A stretch of DNA of 64,000 nucleotides from Burhinus oedicnemus (Eukaryota; Chordata; Aves; Charadriiformes; Burhinidae). Location of the stretch: contig VFFE01007212.1 in NCBI GenBank assembly GCA_008921705.1, positions 1,827,286 through 1,891,285 on the forward strand, written 5' to 3'. Every line of letters begins with the position of its first letter. Within the stretch, counting starts at the first letter, position 1. The notes under the pieces are model-generated. The model worked only from the letters and a program-made list of their open reading frames with translations, had not been told where the DNA came from and did not search any database. This document shows positions 50,901 through 63,017 of the stretch, piece by piece. The position numbers were made by a program, and so were the translations under genes.

Positions 50901-53090
50901 TTTAGCAGCTCAACTCAAATAAGTAATGTAAATGCTTGAATATTTAAGGAGGAATCAGTCTTCTGGACTCCCCTAGATGCTTGTGACCTCTCTGTGTCCT
51001 TGATCTTCCATAGTCAAACCAAATGAACATTATCTCTCCTTCAGCATGTTTACAGAAGAGCACATACAAAACAATTCTTGAATACTGCCTTTTCTCTTTG
51101 ATTGAGCAGAATGACGCAGTGATGACATTAAGTAGAAAGTTTGCTTTTGTGTAAAAAACAGAAGTAGAGAATTCTATTTTGAGAAAGCTGTTGAAGTGAT
51201 GATTTAATGAACAATTCAAAATCCTGAGATTCTTTTCCAGGAGAGGAATCTGTAGCACCTCTTATAATAACTTATCATTCCAAACAACCAGAAGTCATTG
51301 AGTGATGCTTGGAAAGTCAACATTTAAATTTATGTTAATGAGCAAACACATCACTTTTCTTGTAAAGGGAGTCAAATGTTCAGAGTCAAGAGAACAGAAG
51401 TCATCATGTGTGCTTTAATGGACTCAAAGAAGAGTACATTAAAAGATGCAGATCCTGCATCTTTTAAATAAAGGTGTTACTGTTAAAGATGGATTTTCAC
51501 ACACTTTTTGAGACTCTAGATTCTGCTATTAAAACATTTCACACTACTTGACTGAAATACATCAAGCAAAAGATTTAAATCTTAAGAGTTAACATCTCAC
51601 TAATGAGGTTGTGTGTATAATCACGAACCAGGTCTAACTCCGGCAGCTCCTCTAACCCTGCTCCCCTTGGTGGCAGCCCCCTTGCCAGTTGGACAAGTCA
51701 GCTCTGCCTTGCCTGGAATTTTCTTGATCTTCTCGCTTGAGTGGCAGCTGCTGGCACTCTGCGAGCACGGGGAATTCACTGGCATATTGTGAGTCAGGCA
51801 CAGCGAACGCCTGAGCACAGCAAAATAGTCAGGTGAGACCCTGCTAACTGAGGGTGAAGAGCACTGAAATGAGAAACAAAAGGGAGGAGGCTGTTGCAGC
51901 AGACCTGAAGATCTAATGTTTTTTTAGTTAGTTTCTGTCCAAACAGTAACCAACCCCATGTGCCATTTCCTGCCTGCACCGTACTGATTAATGTGGAGTC
52001 AGCTCCCAGCCAGCACCGAGGCAGCTGCACCTCGCTGTGCCCTGAGCCCAAGGTAGGGCTGGGAACACTCTGCCAGGGTCTCTGACGTGGATCTGCCCCA
52101 TCACCTTTCCATCCAAAGGGTAGCACACATTGTCACACCTGAATTGGCCCCTGGAGTTTCTCTGCCTCTGCAGCATCACTTATACCCACAAAGAGTAATC
52201 AGCCCACAAGTATCAGATGTATTTCCTTTGGCTTCAAAGCTTTCATTAGACTGGAAGCATTTAAAATACCAGACTGTTAATAGCAGCAGACATTTGCAAA
52301 AGCACAGCAGGCACATTTCTTACTGCTCTCTTGTTTAGTACGTGTATTTCTTATTAACTTCAAGTATCTCGCTTTGTGCTACAATAGAAAACCTCTTGGA
52401 AAATTCTGTTAGAGCAACATATCTCAGACAGTTTGCTTAACAGAGGTTTCTGCAATGAATACGTTACTCCAGCCTGCATTACCGACCACATTTTTCTCAG
52501 GGTAAATCTTAAATCTCATTTTTAACATACATTTTTAAGCAGCTTAGAGTTTAGTTCCCTTAGAAGTTAGTTATTTCTTTACACAATCAGCCGAGATCTG
52601 ATGGGGCATTTCCTATCCCCATCTCCCCAGTATCCCAGAGACCTCTCTCTGCTGTGTGGGTGGGTGCTTGTCCTTGCAGAGGGACATTTCATACCAGCCC
52701 AGGCTGCTGTGCCCAGTATCCATGTCCAGGAAGGCAGTTCCAGCCAGGTGTGCTCCTCCTCACCAGCACAACTGGCAGAGACCACTATGCAGCTCTCAGG
52801 TCATCGAGAAGATGGTAAGGCCTTACACTTGCTTGTAGTCTTTTCCTTAGAGAGAACACCTCAGTAGAGATGATCCTCTAAATACTGGGATTTTGTTTGG
52901 GTAGAGAATCTCAGTTCTACTTCCCATTGTCTTTCTGGTGTTTCAGAGGAAGCCAGGGCTTTTCAGGAGCCTGGAAAAAGGCAGCAGTAATGAGGACTGC
53001 CTCGGGAAGTGTAGGGCATGTAATTTAATACAACCCCTTCGCAGTCAATATTGCATAAATGTTCATTAGCAAAAAGGAAATTAAAAGGAA
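44941..53090. other. Intergenic, no gene seen
   Basis: About 8 kb with no recognised gene or repeat apart from the interferon-response-like motif at 45171. Frames reach at most about 110 codons and look random, including the opposite-strand pair at 45.8-46.1 kb. Confidence 0.65.
45171..45182 (-). promoter_or_regulatory. Interferon-stimulated response element-like motif
   Basis: On the minus strand the 12 bases read GAAAGTGAAACT, a perfect fit to the GAAANNGAAACT consensus bound by IRF and ISGF3. It lies about 230 bases beyond the CpG-dense island at 44.2-44.9 kb, and a GTGAAACAC half site follows on the plus strand. One motif match in 64 kb can occur by chance. Confidence 0.3.
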
Positions 53091-53140
53091 GGAGAGGAGA
53101 GGAGAGGAGAGGAGAGGAGAGGAGAGGAGAGGAGAGGAGA
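53091..53140 (+). repeat. (GGAGA)10 pentanucleotide microsatellite
   Basis: Ten perfect GGAGA units, 50 bases, inside a longer purine-only stretch that begins near 53083. The all-purine strand with mirror symmetry can form triplex DNA. Its length is likely polymorphic. Confidence 0.97.
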
Positions 53141-54539
53141 AGCCCTGCCCAGCCAACCAGCTGTTCCTGTACTCGCTCAAAAGAACCTCTTCCTGGAAGT
53201 CATAAATCACTTTGGATTTGTGCTGGCACAGAGACCAAAGTAGGAGTATTTCACAGGAAGCAATTCATTTTTGTCACTTGCTCTCAGAACATCCTCTCCA
53301 GCATCATGAATCGTAGCAGCTCCAAGGATGCACCGCTGTCACTGTAGTTTTGTACATTTATGCATCTACCTGGGGCAGATGTGCCTCTGCACAGTGACAG
53401 CCCACAGCCTGCAAGGGCACAAATGATTCACCAGTGTGGGCACACTGTTTCCCCGCAGGGACAATCCAGCACCATTCCTAATTGCAGCACACTATGTAGC
53501 CAGTCAAAATATGAACTTCTTTGTCCATGTCAAGCAATAGCTACTTTCATTCCAGATGTGAAATGGGTAGTTTAGCACACAGTGCAATACTTCAGAAGAA
53601 GGAGGAATGTCTAATAACTATTTCTACCAACCATATGTTGGGAGTTAAGGGTCTGGAAGTTAGGGAAGGGAAAGGAAAAAAAGATAGAAAACAGTCTGAT
53701 GTGTACAGAGTGACTTAAAAACAAGTATAAAATGGAGGAGGGAAAGACCTCAGCAAATCTGATGCTTTTACGTTGGAGTGGAACAGGGCTCACATTGTGA
53801 GGCAGAAAATGATATGTGAAGGATCATTAAGATGAGAGGATCTGTATCTCTGCAGAAGACCATTGCCAATGAGGTGAAAGTGCCTGGAGCACTGAGGGAG
53901 AATAACTCCTCTGACCCTGATCACATTATTCATTAATTAGTCTGAATAGCTTAGAGATGTGAATGTGGATGAGGCTTAAAAATTCCCTAGGAAGCACCTG
54001 GAATGTCAGTCCCATGGGGAAGGGAAGGAGAGACTTGTAGGAAGAAGGCTGATACTCAACTGGATGAATAACTCCACAGAGAAGGTATTTGGTAGATGAA
54101 CACAAAAGGTAACCAACCAGCAAAGAAAATATATCTAAGAGGTCAGAAAACGTAAGAGGGAAATGAGACTCAATAGAAGTCAATCCAAATTAGGCTTTTC
54201 AAAAAATAGAATAAAAAAGGTGCTACAGGCATACAAATAATACTGAACAGTAAGGGAAGAGGCATGCTAGGCTGTCAGTATGAATCTAAGAAAGGTAGTT
54301 AGCCCTCCTCTTCTTTGAGTTTAAGTAACAACAAGGACATAGAAAAGGGAGAGCATGACAGAATTACAATGCTGTAACAAGGGTAGATAAAAAACTCCAA
54401 ATCTTTATGAGCACAAACTGAAGAAAGAGAGTAATTTCCAATTAAGAAAATTCAGCATGTGCAGTGCCAAATCTGGTAGCAACGACTGTTAGCATACGTG
54501 TCAAATCGGGAGTGACACAGTGTGTCTGGAGAACTAAGG

Positions 54540-55725
54540 GAATGAGTGGGGAGGTGGAAAACCCTATGCGCAACTAGAAAGCTATTAGTCAGAATCTAAT
54601 AGTACAGGGTGATTTAAAATCCATTATGAAGAAAAGAATAAATACCTAGAAGTAAATGGAAAGTTAAATAAAATGTAGCATGGACTTAGAAAAAAAAGAT
54701 TCAGTTTTTGTTTTGTAACATTTTCTAGAAAATAAAAATTGAGAAAATCCAATGCATTTGGACATTATTAAAGCATCTGACACAGCAGTGGGAAGTTAAC
54801 AGAGACACTGGAGGGATGGAGAAGAGTAAAAATAATGTAATGTGGATGCAGAATCTATGAGTGAGTAAAACAACAAAAGGATATATTGGAAGGACAACTA
54901 TCATGTTCCTATTTCCAGACAGTGATTTCTGCTACTGTTGGAGACAAGGACTTCTCTGGGGTCTCATCTTATTACCCTCAGGGATCTAGCAATAAAAGAG
55001 GAACTGCAGCAAGAAAATTTGAGTTAGATATCCAGCTGGTCAATGTACTGTCAATGGTTAAGTCCCACATCACAGGAAAGCTGGTGATCTCGAGGCCTGG
55101 AATAATAGAAGTGCAATACATTTAACGTATTCAAGGAAGGTATTTGCTTGGTTTTGTGAATCATTTACCCATGCTCTGATAACCTGCAATAAGTATATTC
55201 AACGTGCTCAGCAGTGGTGAGGCTTCCTCTGGGATTCTTTGTCCAGTTTGGGACATCAGACTTAAAGAGGTGGAGCAGCCAAAACCAACCAGAGATAAAC
55301 AAATATGGGGAGAAATTTAACAAGCATGCCACTGAGGAAAGAATTAGAGACGATTAAGCTAAGAAAGAAAGGTTCTAGAGGTCAGATGGTAGCTGTCCTG
55401 AAATATGGAAAAGACTGCCTGCTTTAAAGGAAAGCAGGAGTCTGTTTTCCATGCCTGGTGCTGACGGGACAAGAAATAATGGAGCAGCCTTAGCCTGCAG
55501 TGGGGAGATTTAGTTTAAGCTTCATGAAAACCTTTTTTAATGAAAATTTTAACTAAGTACTGGGATAGATTGCTAAGGACACTCCAGAGTAGCCACCTCT
55601 GGAAGTTTTTATTGCACAAACATCTCTCAGGAATAATTTTGGTGTATTTATTTATTGAGAAGAGCAATGGAGTAGTTAATAGATATCACCTTTTCTAGAG
55701 TGAACTCCACTCACACTGTCTTCTC
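54540..55725 (+). mobile_element. Long decayed CR1/L3-type LINE, reverse transcriptase to 3' UTR
   Basis: Successive stretches recall the CR1 reverse-transcriptase region in the correct order: CTAGAAAGCTATTAG (about 54575), a segment like GAAGTAAATGGAAAG with TAGCATGGACTTAG (about 54650-54690), GACATTATTAAAGCATCTGACACAG (about 54760-54785), a TGAGGCTTCCTCTGGGATTCTTTGTCCAG segment (about 55218), and GGGAGATTTAGTTTAAGC (55503 on). Downstream bases to about 55725 resemble the 3' tail. Frameshifts and stops are everywhere, so this is an old dead copy. Weak resemblance continues upstream to about 53.8 kb, and the real 5' limit is unclear. Confidence 0.65.
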
Positions 55726-58700
55726 CTATTTGTTCTCTTTGGCCCTACATGGACCACCTCCCACTAGTGAAAGGAACTGATGGTTCTGATGGGACTCTTG
55801 ACGGTACCCATGTAAGCTAGTTGGCATCAACCTTCTCCTAATTTCTCAAGCAACACGTATTTAGTACTGCCAATGGCCTACATCCCTTAGGTGTCGGTTC
55901 CTTGCTGAAACTTTGCAGGAAAGTAGTGTGGCCACCAGCTCCACGGGGCAGTGGGATGAGTGGGGAGGCAGGAGGGTTAGCAAGGGGTCAGCTTGCTTTG
56001 CTGCCTAGGGGTTGATCTGTGGTAGAGTCACAGGCAAAGTCCAACGGCTAGAAGCATCCAAATTGCAGAACGGAATCAGGTATTGGTTGAAGAGCTCGGT
56101 TCAGGGGCTCAACCCTGCTCTGCAAGGCAAGACTGGGGTAGCGGACATGCCTGTGGTATGGACTGTAGGTACTGGCCAGGACCTCCACAGGGCTGGAGTT
56201 ACCCAGCGCTGCCCTTCTTCCAGCTCAGCAGGAAAGGAGAGCTGTACATCATGCCTCATGCTCAGAAGGTCCACTGTATCTGCTATGTGGGGTCAGAGTA
56301 TGATGCTTGGTGAAGCGCTTAAATCACAGAAAAGCCTGCTGTTTCATTAAGCACAAAGATACCCTGAGTACAGGACTCTGGAAGTGGGGACAGTACCTCC
56401 AAGCACAACTGTTCACTGGCCCTGGACTCCTGCTGCTCTGTAGCCACCTGCCTCTGACAGTGGCAGCAGCACATCTCCATACGTCTCCAGGCTGACACAG
56501 TAAGGCCATTCTTACATTTCAGTAATGAGTCTTCCTGGCTATGAGGCCTCTACTAATCTTTCTCTGCTCCATTGTCTATTATTCTTTACTAGTCATGTTT
56601 GATAGTTGAACAGAAAGCAAGCAGCCTACGTGTAAACTCTCACATATAGGCACCATGTATATTCAAAAACATGGGGTAGTACACCACCTATTCAGGACTG
56701 CATGTTAAAGAGACAGACAAATCCATTATATGCAGCTGACCTTAGCGGATTTGCAGATGTGTGATAACCTCCTGTGTCAGACGATTCATTCTCATATAAA
56801 ATTGCAAAGCAGGAGCTCACATGCACTTAGGCTCTGTTACAGCTCTGCCTTGCCTGCATAAAGCAGCTCCGCAAACTGTGGCTCTGCTGCCACCCATGTG
56901 TTTACCACCTCGCTGTCTAGCTCTAACGAGAGCAGTGCCTAGTAATGCAGCTGGCAGCTCTACCCTCTAGACCTCCACAACTGTTGCAGCAGCAGGGGGA
57001 GAATTTCAGACGAGGCTCATTATAAATGAAAGCCCAGTTGCTCAATCACGGAGCAGTGATTGAAATCTTGAACCTTCACTCATCTGAGTTAAACGAGCAT
57101 TACTCGCCTCTGACCCGCAAGTTGTGCATTCATTTACACAGCACAGAGGGCACCAGGTGGACCTCAAAAGGCTCCGCATCCATTTTACATTGCAGGAATG
57201 CATACGAGCACCCAAAGTGCAGGGCAAAGGGGAACAAGCTAGACACCCATGGGTTCATTTATGGAGGCGATACTGCTTATTTCCCAAATAATTTCTCTTG
57301 TCTGTAAGCATGAAAATGAGTTCTAAATTACAGGATACTATATCTGAAAGTTTATCGCTTCAGGCAGTTGTTTTGTATTTGGATATACGCCCTTAGATGG
57401 GACCCTGTGCTCAAACTACTCAGGGTTTATTTAACACACAAACCTGGGGGAGGCCAGCTCTGTTTAAAATGGAAGCTTTCATTTCAGTTCTCTTGAATAT
57501 ATGGTATATGGGTGAGATATAGATACAATTTAAAGGAAATGGCTGGATGTGCCTAGGAGATACTTAAGGGGGAATATGTGTATGTTATAGTAAGGTGAAC
57601 TGTTTGCAGCATATATAGGACCTCTAAGGCAGATTTTCAAAAACTTCAGGGTCCCACTCACAGTCCATTGCACTTGTGTTCCTGTTAGTCCTGTGGACAG
57701 TTTTGTAAGTCTTCTTACAGTCTTCTTGTATCTTATTTTCTTTGTACAACTAGATCAGTGTGTGCTTTACCAGGAACAGATAATACTACCCAATGTAGCA
57801 GCAGTGTTTGATGTGTGCAGGCTTTTTACAGAGATCTCATGCTTATCTCACTTTTCACTGAGGCTTGCCTCAGACCCATAGATGAATATTCTATGAGTAG
57901 CTTCATGTTTTGACAGCAGAGATAACTACAGTGCACTGGTACATATACATGTAGTTTTCTGAGACAGATCTTCTACCTACCTTTTAGAGGGCTGAACAAG
58001 GCAGGTAACTTTATTGTAGACGTTGTTATAAACCCTGGTGTTCTCGTTATGAGTTCTGTGTAGGATATTCACAAAGTGCGGCTAACAACAGGATTGCTCC
58101 TCCGCTCTCTTCCCCCCAAAAAAGAGCCTGGGCTGGCGTATAAACATTAATGAAGGAATACAATGGCAATATAGCCACACACTGCTATATTATAGAAAGG
58201 TCACACGTGTCACATATATATTTATGTAGAAATAATTTGCTTACAAATAAGGAAGAAAAATAAATTTGCATAGTCAAGCACGTTACTATGTATCTTACAA
58301 ACACTGTGAAGAAAGTTCTAGAGCAGATTCTGATTCCTTCTAGCTTGTTCAGAGTTGTATCTTATGAAGTGAAGAATTTGCTTCTAAACTTTCAAGTAGT
58401 AATAGTCCAGGGAATTTATGAAACAAGTAATAATCACATAATGAACTTTCTATAAAATATTTAAAACAGTCAGTCAAACTCTAAAACAAGAATGTTGTTC
58501 TCCATTAAACACCACAAATTGAATTGTGTTTTCAACTAAGTCAAAGGCAAAATTCCATTGATTTCTGTGTGTCTGGAGTTACATCTTATTCATTGTTTAC
58601 AAAATTCTATTAAAATATTACTACTATTGATTAATTTGGGTGATTTATTAAATTAATTTGTATGGAACTATTTATTTTTCAATAGACTTGGTTTCTTTAC

Positions 58701-59336
58701 ATTGTTGCTTCTCACAGGTTCATGATCTTATTAAAAATCTAGTTTAGCTTGTTTTAATGTGAACTGTGAGAAAATACTATCTTTGTTTCTGTTCTTTATA
58801 CCTACATGCTGTCATGAGTGGGTCTTAGCAAAAATATCAGCCTGATACAGAAGACCCTTATTTAAAAATATATATACTACAGAGTCCTGCGGCAAGTAAC
58901 CAACACAGTGTTTGTGATCTGTGTAATATTGCAAAACACTGTAAGCTGCGAGGGGTTTGCAGGGGAATACTGCCGCTTCTAAATAGAAGGATGTGAATGA
59001 GTTTGACCTATATGGATTACACAAGAAACATTAACTTTCACCAAAAAGATGATATTTAGGATGAACATAGAGCTATGTTTATTCTCTGAAATAAGGGATA
59101 TTTTTCATATATTTCAGCTTACCTTCTGCTGCTGAATAAATTCTTCATGCAACCCTCCATTAAACCTACAGTAAATCAATCCCTTAGTGAATGCTTTTCT
59201 TTTAAACCATTATTATCTTGTCCTTATTTGCTATTATCCTCTCTTTCCCAGGAAGGGGAAAAAAAAGAACCGGCTGTTTAACTTGTCTCTTCTTTGCAAT
59301 AAGCCAGAATTTCATATCACAGTGGAACTCTAAGCC
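55726..59336. other. Intergenic and possible long 3' UTR of CLDN8
   Basis: AT-rich DNA downstream of the claudin in its transcription direction. The part nearest the gene may belong to a long 3' UTR if a distal polyadenylation signal (58644-59083) is used. No second claudin or other gene is visible. Confidence 0.6.
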
Positions 59337-59337
59337 C

Positions 59338-59343
59338 TTTATT
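59338..59343 (-). terminator. CLDN8: Candidate polyadenylation signal for CLDN8
   Basis: On the minus strand this is AATAAA, about 295 bases after the claudin stop codon, the first canonical hexamer seen downstream. Further AATAAA hexamers on the same strand lie at 59078-59083, 58671-58676 and 58644-58649, so a longer 3' UTR is equally possible. Which is used cannot be told from the sequence. Confidence 0.4.
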
Positions 59344-59636
59344 ACTGTTTTACCCATAAAATGCAACCCAGAGCAAAGCCACACAATCCAAAGCTATTCC
59401 AAGTTACTATTAAAATAATATTAAACGTTCACCTTCCCATGCATTAAAATTGTCCGTGCTGCAACATTAGCCACAGCAGAGCCCACTGGGGGTAAGTGCA
59501 GCTCCAAAACACAGCCCCAACAGCAGGAGTCACAGGGCAGAAGGCAAAGGCAGGTTTCTAGCTGCCCTTTTGTGCAGAAGCTGAAATCCATCCAGGCGGA
59601 TTGAATGCTTCAAAAATAGGAAAAGGCAGGAGGCAT

Positions 59637-60311
59637 CTAGACGTACTGACTTTTGGAGTATGAGCTTTCAGTCTTTCTGTGCAAATGCTGGTGGCCAGGG
59701 GGGTAGTGGATTGGTGTGGAGTATCCGTAGCTTCTGGTTTTCCCACAACAGCGGCAAAAGCAACAGAATATGGCTCCGGCAGCAATGAGGCAGAAGGCAG
59801 CTGCCCAGCCCAGGTAGAGGGCCTCTCCAAGCTCCCTTTTCTGTGCAACGTTGACCACGGGGTTGTAGAAGTCACTGATGATGGTGTTGGCAACCCAGCA
59901 GACTGGAATGAGCTCGACGGCACCTGAGAGGATAAAGAGGAGTCCAGCCGTCAGAATAATATAGCCCTTGGCTTGCCAGCTGCTCTGCACGCACCGTGTG
60001 CACTTCATCCCAATAATGGCAACTATGAAAGCGAGGAACGAGAGCACCGACCCAGCACACATCAGCCCCCTGGATGCTTGCAGGTCCGGCGAGAGGGCCA
60101 GCACGGAGTCATAGACCTTGCACTGCATCCTGATGTTGGCTTGCCTGATGCAGTGCATCCACAGGCCTTCCCAAATGGTCTCAAACACGATGATGTTGTT
60201 CTCGATGAAGGCAGACACTCTCCACTGAGGCATGCCGGTGACAGTGAAGGTCCCAATCATGCCAATGCCACCAACAAGCAGCCCTGCAATCTGCAAAGCA
60301 CCACTGACCAT
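59637..60311 (-). CDS. CLDN8: Claudin-8 (tight-junction membrane protein), intronless coding region
   Basis: Four-pass tight-junction protein that seals the paracellular space between epithelial cells; in mammals CLDN8 acts mainly as a cation barrier and works with CLDN4 in renal and gut epithelium (family knowledge). The 224-residue frame shows TM1 about 7-27, first extracellular loop 28-80 with the signature W30, G49-L-W51, C54 and C64, TM2 about 82-101, TM3 about 116-137, second loop 138-161, TM4 about 162-183, and a cytoplasmic tail ending SQYV, a PDZ ligand for ZO proteins. Cysteines 104/107 and the cluster 183-189 sit at membrane edges where claudins are palmitoylated. CLDN8-type stretches include FIENNI in loop 1, QANIRMQCK, and [18 protein letters not shown]17 differs at these. 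K65 follows the second signature cysteine as in CLDN8. The frame stays open 25 codons further upstream but holds no other ATG; the chosen ATG has A at -3 and G at +4. The mammalian gene is also intronless in its coding part (about 225 residues). A lineage-specific CLDN8 paralogue remains possible. Confidence 0.95.
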   Translation of the reverse strand: MVSGALQIAGLLVGGIGMIGTFTVTGMPQWRVSAFIENNIIVFETIWEGLWMHCIRQANIRMQCKVYDSVLALSPDLQASRGLMCAGSVLSFLAFIVAIIGMKCTRCVQSSWQAKGYIILTAGLLFILSGAVELIPVCWVANTIISDFYNPVVNVAQKRELGEALYLGWAAAFCLIAAGAIFCCFCRCCGKTRSYGYSTPIHYPPGHQHLHRKTESSYSKSQYV

Positions 60312-60502
60312 GTTGCCTTCGCAAGGTAAGCACACCTCAGCAGGTTCCCTGAGCCAGACACACACTGCTGGCAAAAAAATTAGCAACTTTTTCCAAAAGT
60401 GTTTGTCTCTTGTGCAAGGAAGGTTTCAGAGTCAGTCAGCACGACTTTAAATCAGCTTAAATCTGGCACGGACTACCTGGGACTTGGCTGCACCTTCATC
60501 GC

Positions 60503-60509
60503 CTTTATA
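60503..60509 (-). promoter_or_regulatory. CLDN8: TATA box of the CLDN8 promoter
   Basis: Read on the minus strand this is TATAAAG, about 190 bases before the claudin ATG. It would place the transcription start near 60475 and give an uninterrupted 5' UTR of roughly 165 bases. Its position and strand fit the gene, and the AP-1 motif lies just upstream. No transcript evidence is available, so an additional distal or spliced 5' exon cannot be ruled out. Confidence 0.6.
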
Positions 60510-60525
60510 ATTCCCCTGCCACCAC

Positions 60526-60532
60526 TGACTCA
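60526..60532 (-). promoter_or_regulatory. AP-1 / NF-E2-type site upstream of the CLDN8 TATA box
   Basis: The bases read TGACTCA on the plus strand (TGAGTCA on the minus), a perfect AP-1 core, centred about 23 bases upstream of the TATA box. The flanking bases extend it to the 9-base palindrome CTGAGTCAG, which also fits NF-E2/MAF-type factors. A single 7-base motif occurs often by chance; its placement beside a TATA box on the correct side of a gene is the only support. Confidence 0.45.
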
Positions 60533-60665
60533 GAGGCAAACTGAGCAATCAAGTGGAACAACTTTCCAAAGCAAGAGAAAGGACAGGGTGTGTGTAAACC
60601 AGCAAGAGCCACTTAGGATAAATGTACCTTCCGAGGAAAATGCTTTGCATTGAACTCGCTTATTT

Positions 60666-60682
60666 AAAAAAAAAAAAAAAAA
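60666..60682 (+). repeat. A17 homopolymer upstream of the CLDN8 promoter
   Basis: Seventeen adenines on the plus strand (T17 in the claudin transcription direction), about 160 bases upstream of the TATA box. Poly(dA:dT) tracts disfavour nucleosomes and may help keep the promoter open; that role is inferred. Confidence 0.8.
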
Positions 60683-63017
60683 GCAGCGCTAACCTTAGCT
60701 CCAGCTATTGTCTACAGGTTTGTCTGTGCTAAGGAAACGGACTGTTCTCGGTAGGGAGACTTACGTGTGCACTGGTGCAGTTACTGAAGCTGTTGCACTG
60801 AACGAGCAAGAATATTCTGCCTCGGCTCAGCTCAGTGGCAAATTGCCAGGAGGAAAGCAGAGCCCCCCTCCCTGTCACAGGGCCTCTGCCCCCAAAAGTA
60901 CTTTTGTTCTGAGGCTTGAAGGAGAGTACTACAGTGACAGGATCAAGGCACAAAGCAAATCAAAAGGATAAAGATAAAGTAACTCTGAACCTGAAACGGC
61001 TCTGCAGAGGATAATCAAAGCTGCAAAAGACCGTTTAAGAGGTAGAAAGGAACAATAAGAGACCTCAATCCTGCTAATACCTGTACACATATATAGCTTT
61101 ATACATTTCTGTTGCTCTGCCGAGTGTTACTGGGGTAGACAGGCTTCTGGAGATACCCAGATGCTTAAATGATTGCATAAGCAGACCTACAGAATGGTGA
61201 TTTAAGCTATGTAGCAAATTGTTTTCCCATTCAAAAGTGAACCCAGCAATTACCCTATGATAGAGTCTAGTGCAATGGAAAGCATTGACTCTCCAAGTAA
61301 ATACCTACTAGAGCTATTCATGTACAAACAAATACTTTAGAAAAACATCATTTTAATTTACAAAAAAAAAAAATTAAACATAATAATTATGGAGAGCAGG
61401 TGAACTGTTTGTTCAAGAGATCTTGTGTGATGTGACCAGCAGACAGCCCTGGAAAATGTCAGGTGAAGAAATGTGAGAAAGTCAGAACAACAGAAACCAC
61501 AGTCAAAAATCTAGAAAAAAACCCAGACATTTAACAGTGGATTCTTTTTACAAATTCATATAGCTACAAAGGTATGCATGAAATATTCAGTCTGATCTCT
61601 GCATGTGCCTTAATGTGGAAAATAAAAAATTAGGCATAAACTAGGATTTTGTTGTTATAATAGTCCATATGTTAAGACATGAACTAATTTGTTACGCTGT
61701 AAAAGATCAGTTTAGGATATAATTAGCTAGATATTGAAATACTACTCTCCTGTTATTCATTTGAACTTTCTTGCCTCTATTTCTTTTCTTGCCATTTATA
61801 TATCTACAGAAACAGAAAGTAAATGCAAAAAAATAGAGCAGTGCAGTGCTAAATATGCCATCTTGTTGGCATATCAAAGATAGAGAAAAGATAAAAGTCC
61901 CACTTACATGTAGTATTTTATGCTCCCTAAGTGTGTTTCTGTGTGTGTGTGCATAAAACTATGGTTAGGAGGCAAGGGAAAGAAAGAAGCACTCCACAAA
62001 TCTTTCCAGATTCAGTTTGGCTTTCATATCCACCTGCTTGTGTAACCTCTGCAGCAGGCTGCTGCTTATAAAGACATGCTAAAGAGATGAAGGCAGGTAA
62101 CCTCTCCTTCTGTTTCTGGTCCCTTGAGCCCTGATTTGTGGCTGGGCAACTTTCCATTATGCCCTTTTGGTTTTGGTTATATCTCTGAAATCAAACCTGC
62201 TGTCTGCAGCACTGAATGCCTTGCCCTGAGAAGTGCAGTTAGTCTGGTGGCAGCTCCAAAAGTGTTTTAAGGGATGAGAAGCCAAGCGGGAGTCTTTTCA
62301 GGTTTGCTCCTGCTGCTGTGGGGCTCAGCAGTATCTGATCCCACTGCAACTACACTGCCTGCTCTGCATTTCTCCTGCCGTACATTTGCGTTTGCAGTTT
62401 TGGCTCCTACTTGCCATCATTCAGCCTCTCCCGGCAGTTCGAGCCCCTTTTGCCGTGTCTGTGAGCAAGGCAAGGGAGGGGCCCTATCGCCTCCTGAGTT
62501 AGGGGCCACGACTGCCACGTGAGCTGAAGGCCCATGTCGTTTTTGACTGCCCCTGGGCTTTACGCTCTGCAGCCCCATGCCCCAGCGCCCTGCTGTGCTC
62601 CTCACCTCTGCTGGCCCACGTGCGGAGGGGTGTGGGCAAGTGCCCTCCTCCCAAAGGTGAGGTGTGCTGCAGGTGCAAAGGTGCAGGGGGGTGATAGCTC
62701 TCCTCCTGCTGCAACCCCTGGTCTCCTGTGAAGGGTGTCATCCTCTGGCCAGCAGTAGTGGGGGACTTGATTCTGTTGGGCATAATGTATACGTTCCCAA
62801 TGCATTAATGTGGAGAGGCCATGCTAACTCTTACTGTATTGACGTAGGAACTGTACAGACTGCTATAGCATGAGAGAGTCTGGATCCGTGTAACTGAAAT
62901 CACAATTTGCTGCTCTGTGTGGTGCAAACTAGTCCTGTCACACAGAGCCATAAGTGATGGGGGTCTTGGTACAGGACTTTGAGAAAAACACGTGGGGAAA
63001 ACTTCTTGGATGACGGG
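60683..63017. other. Upstream flank of CLDN8
   Basis: Non-coding DNA upstream of the claudin promoter. A GC-richer part at 62.3-62.75 kb carries short frames on both strands with no known similarity. Regulatory elements are likely here but none can be defined from one sequence. Confidence 0.55.

Noticed and set aside
59679..60329. Several frames antisense to or out of phase with the claudin
   Set aside because: They are shadows of the real coding sequence with no family resemblance.
60312..60386. 25-codon in-frame N-terminal extension of the claudin
   Set aside because: The extension begins at TTG and has no ATG. CLDN8 proteins start immediately before the LQIAG segment, and the ATG at 60311 has a good initiation context.
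62274..62522. Plus-strand 82-codon frame with a signal-peptide-like start
   Set aside because: A leucine run after the ATG is the only feature. The rest is low-complexity and unrecognised, and opposite-strand frames overlap it.
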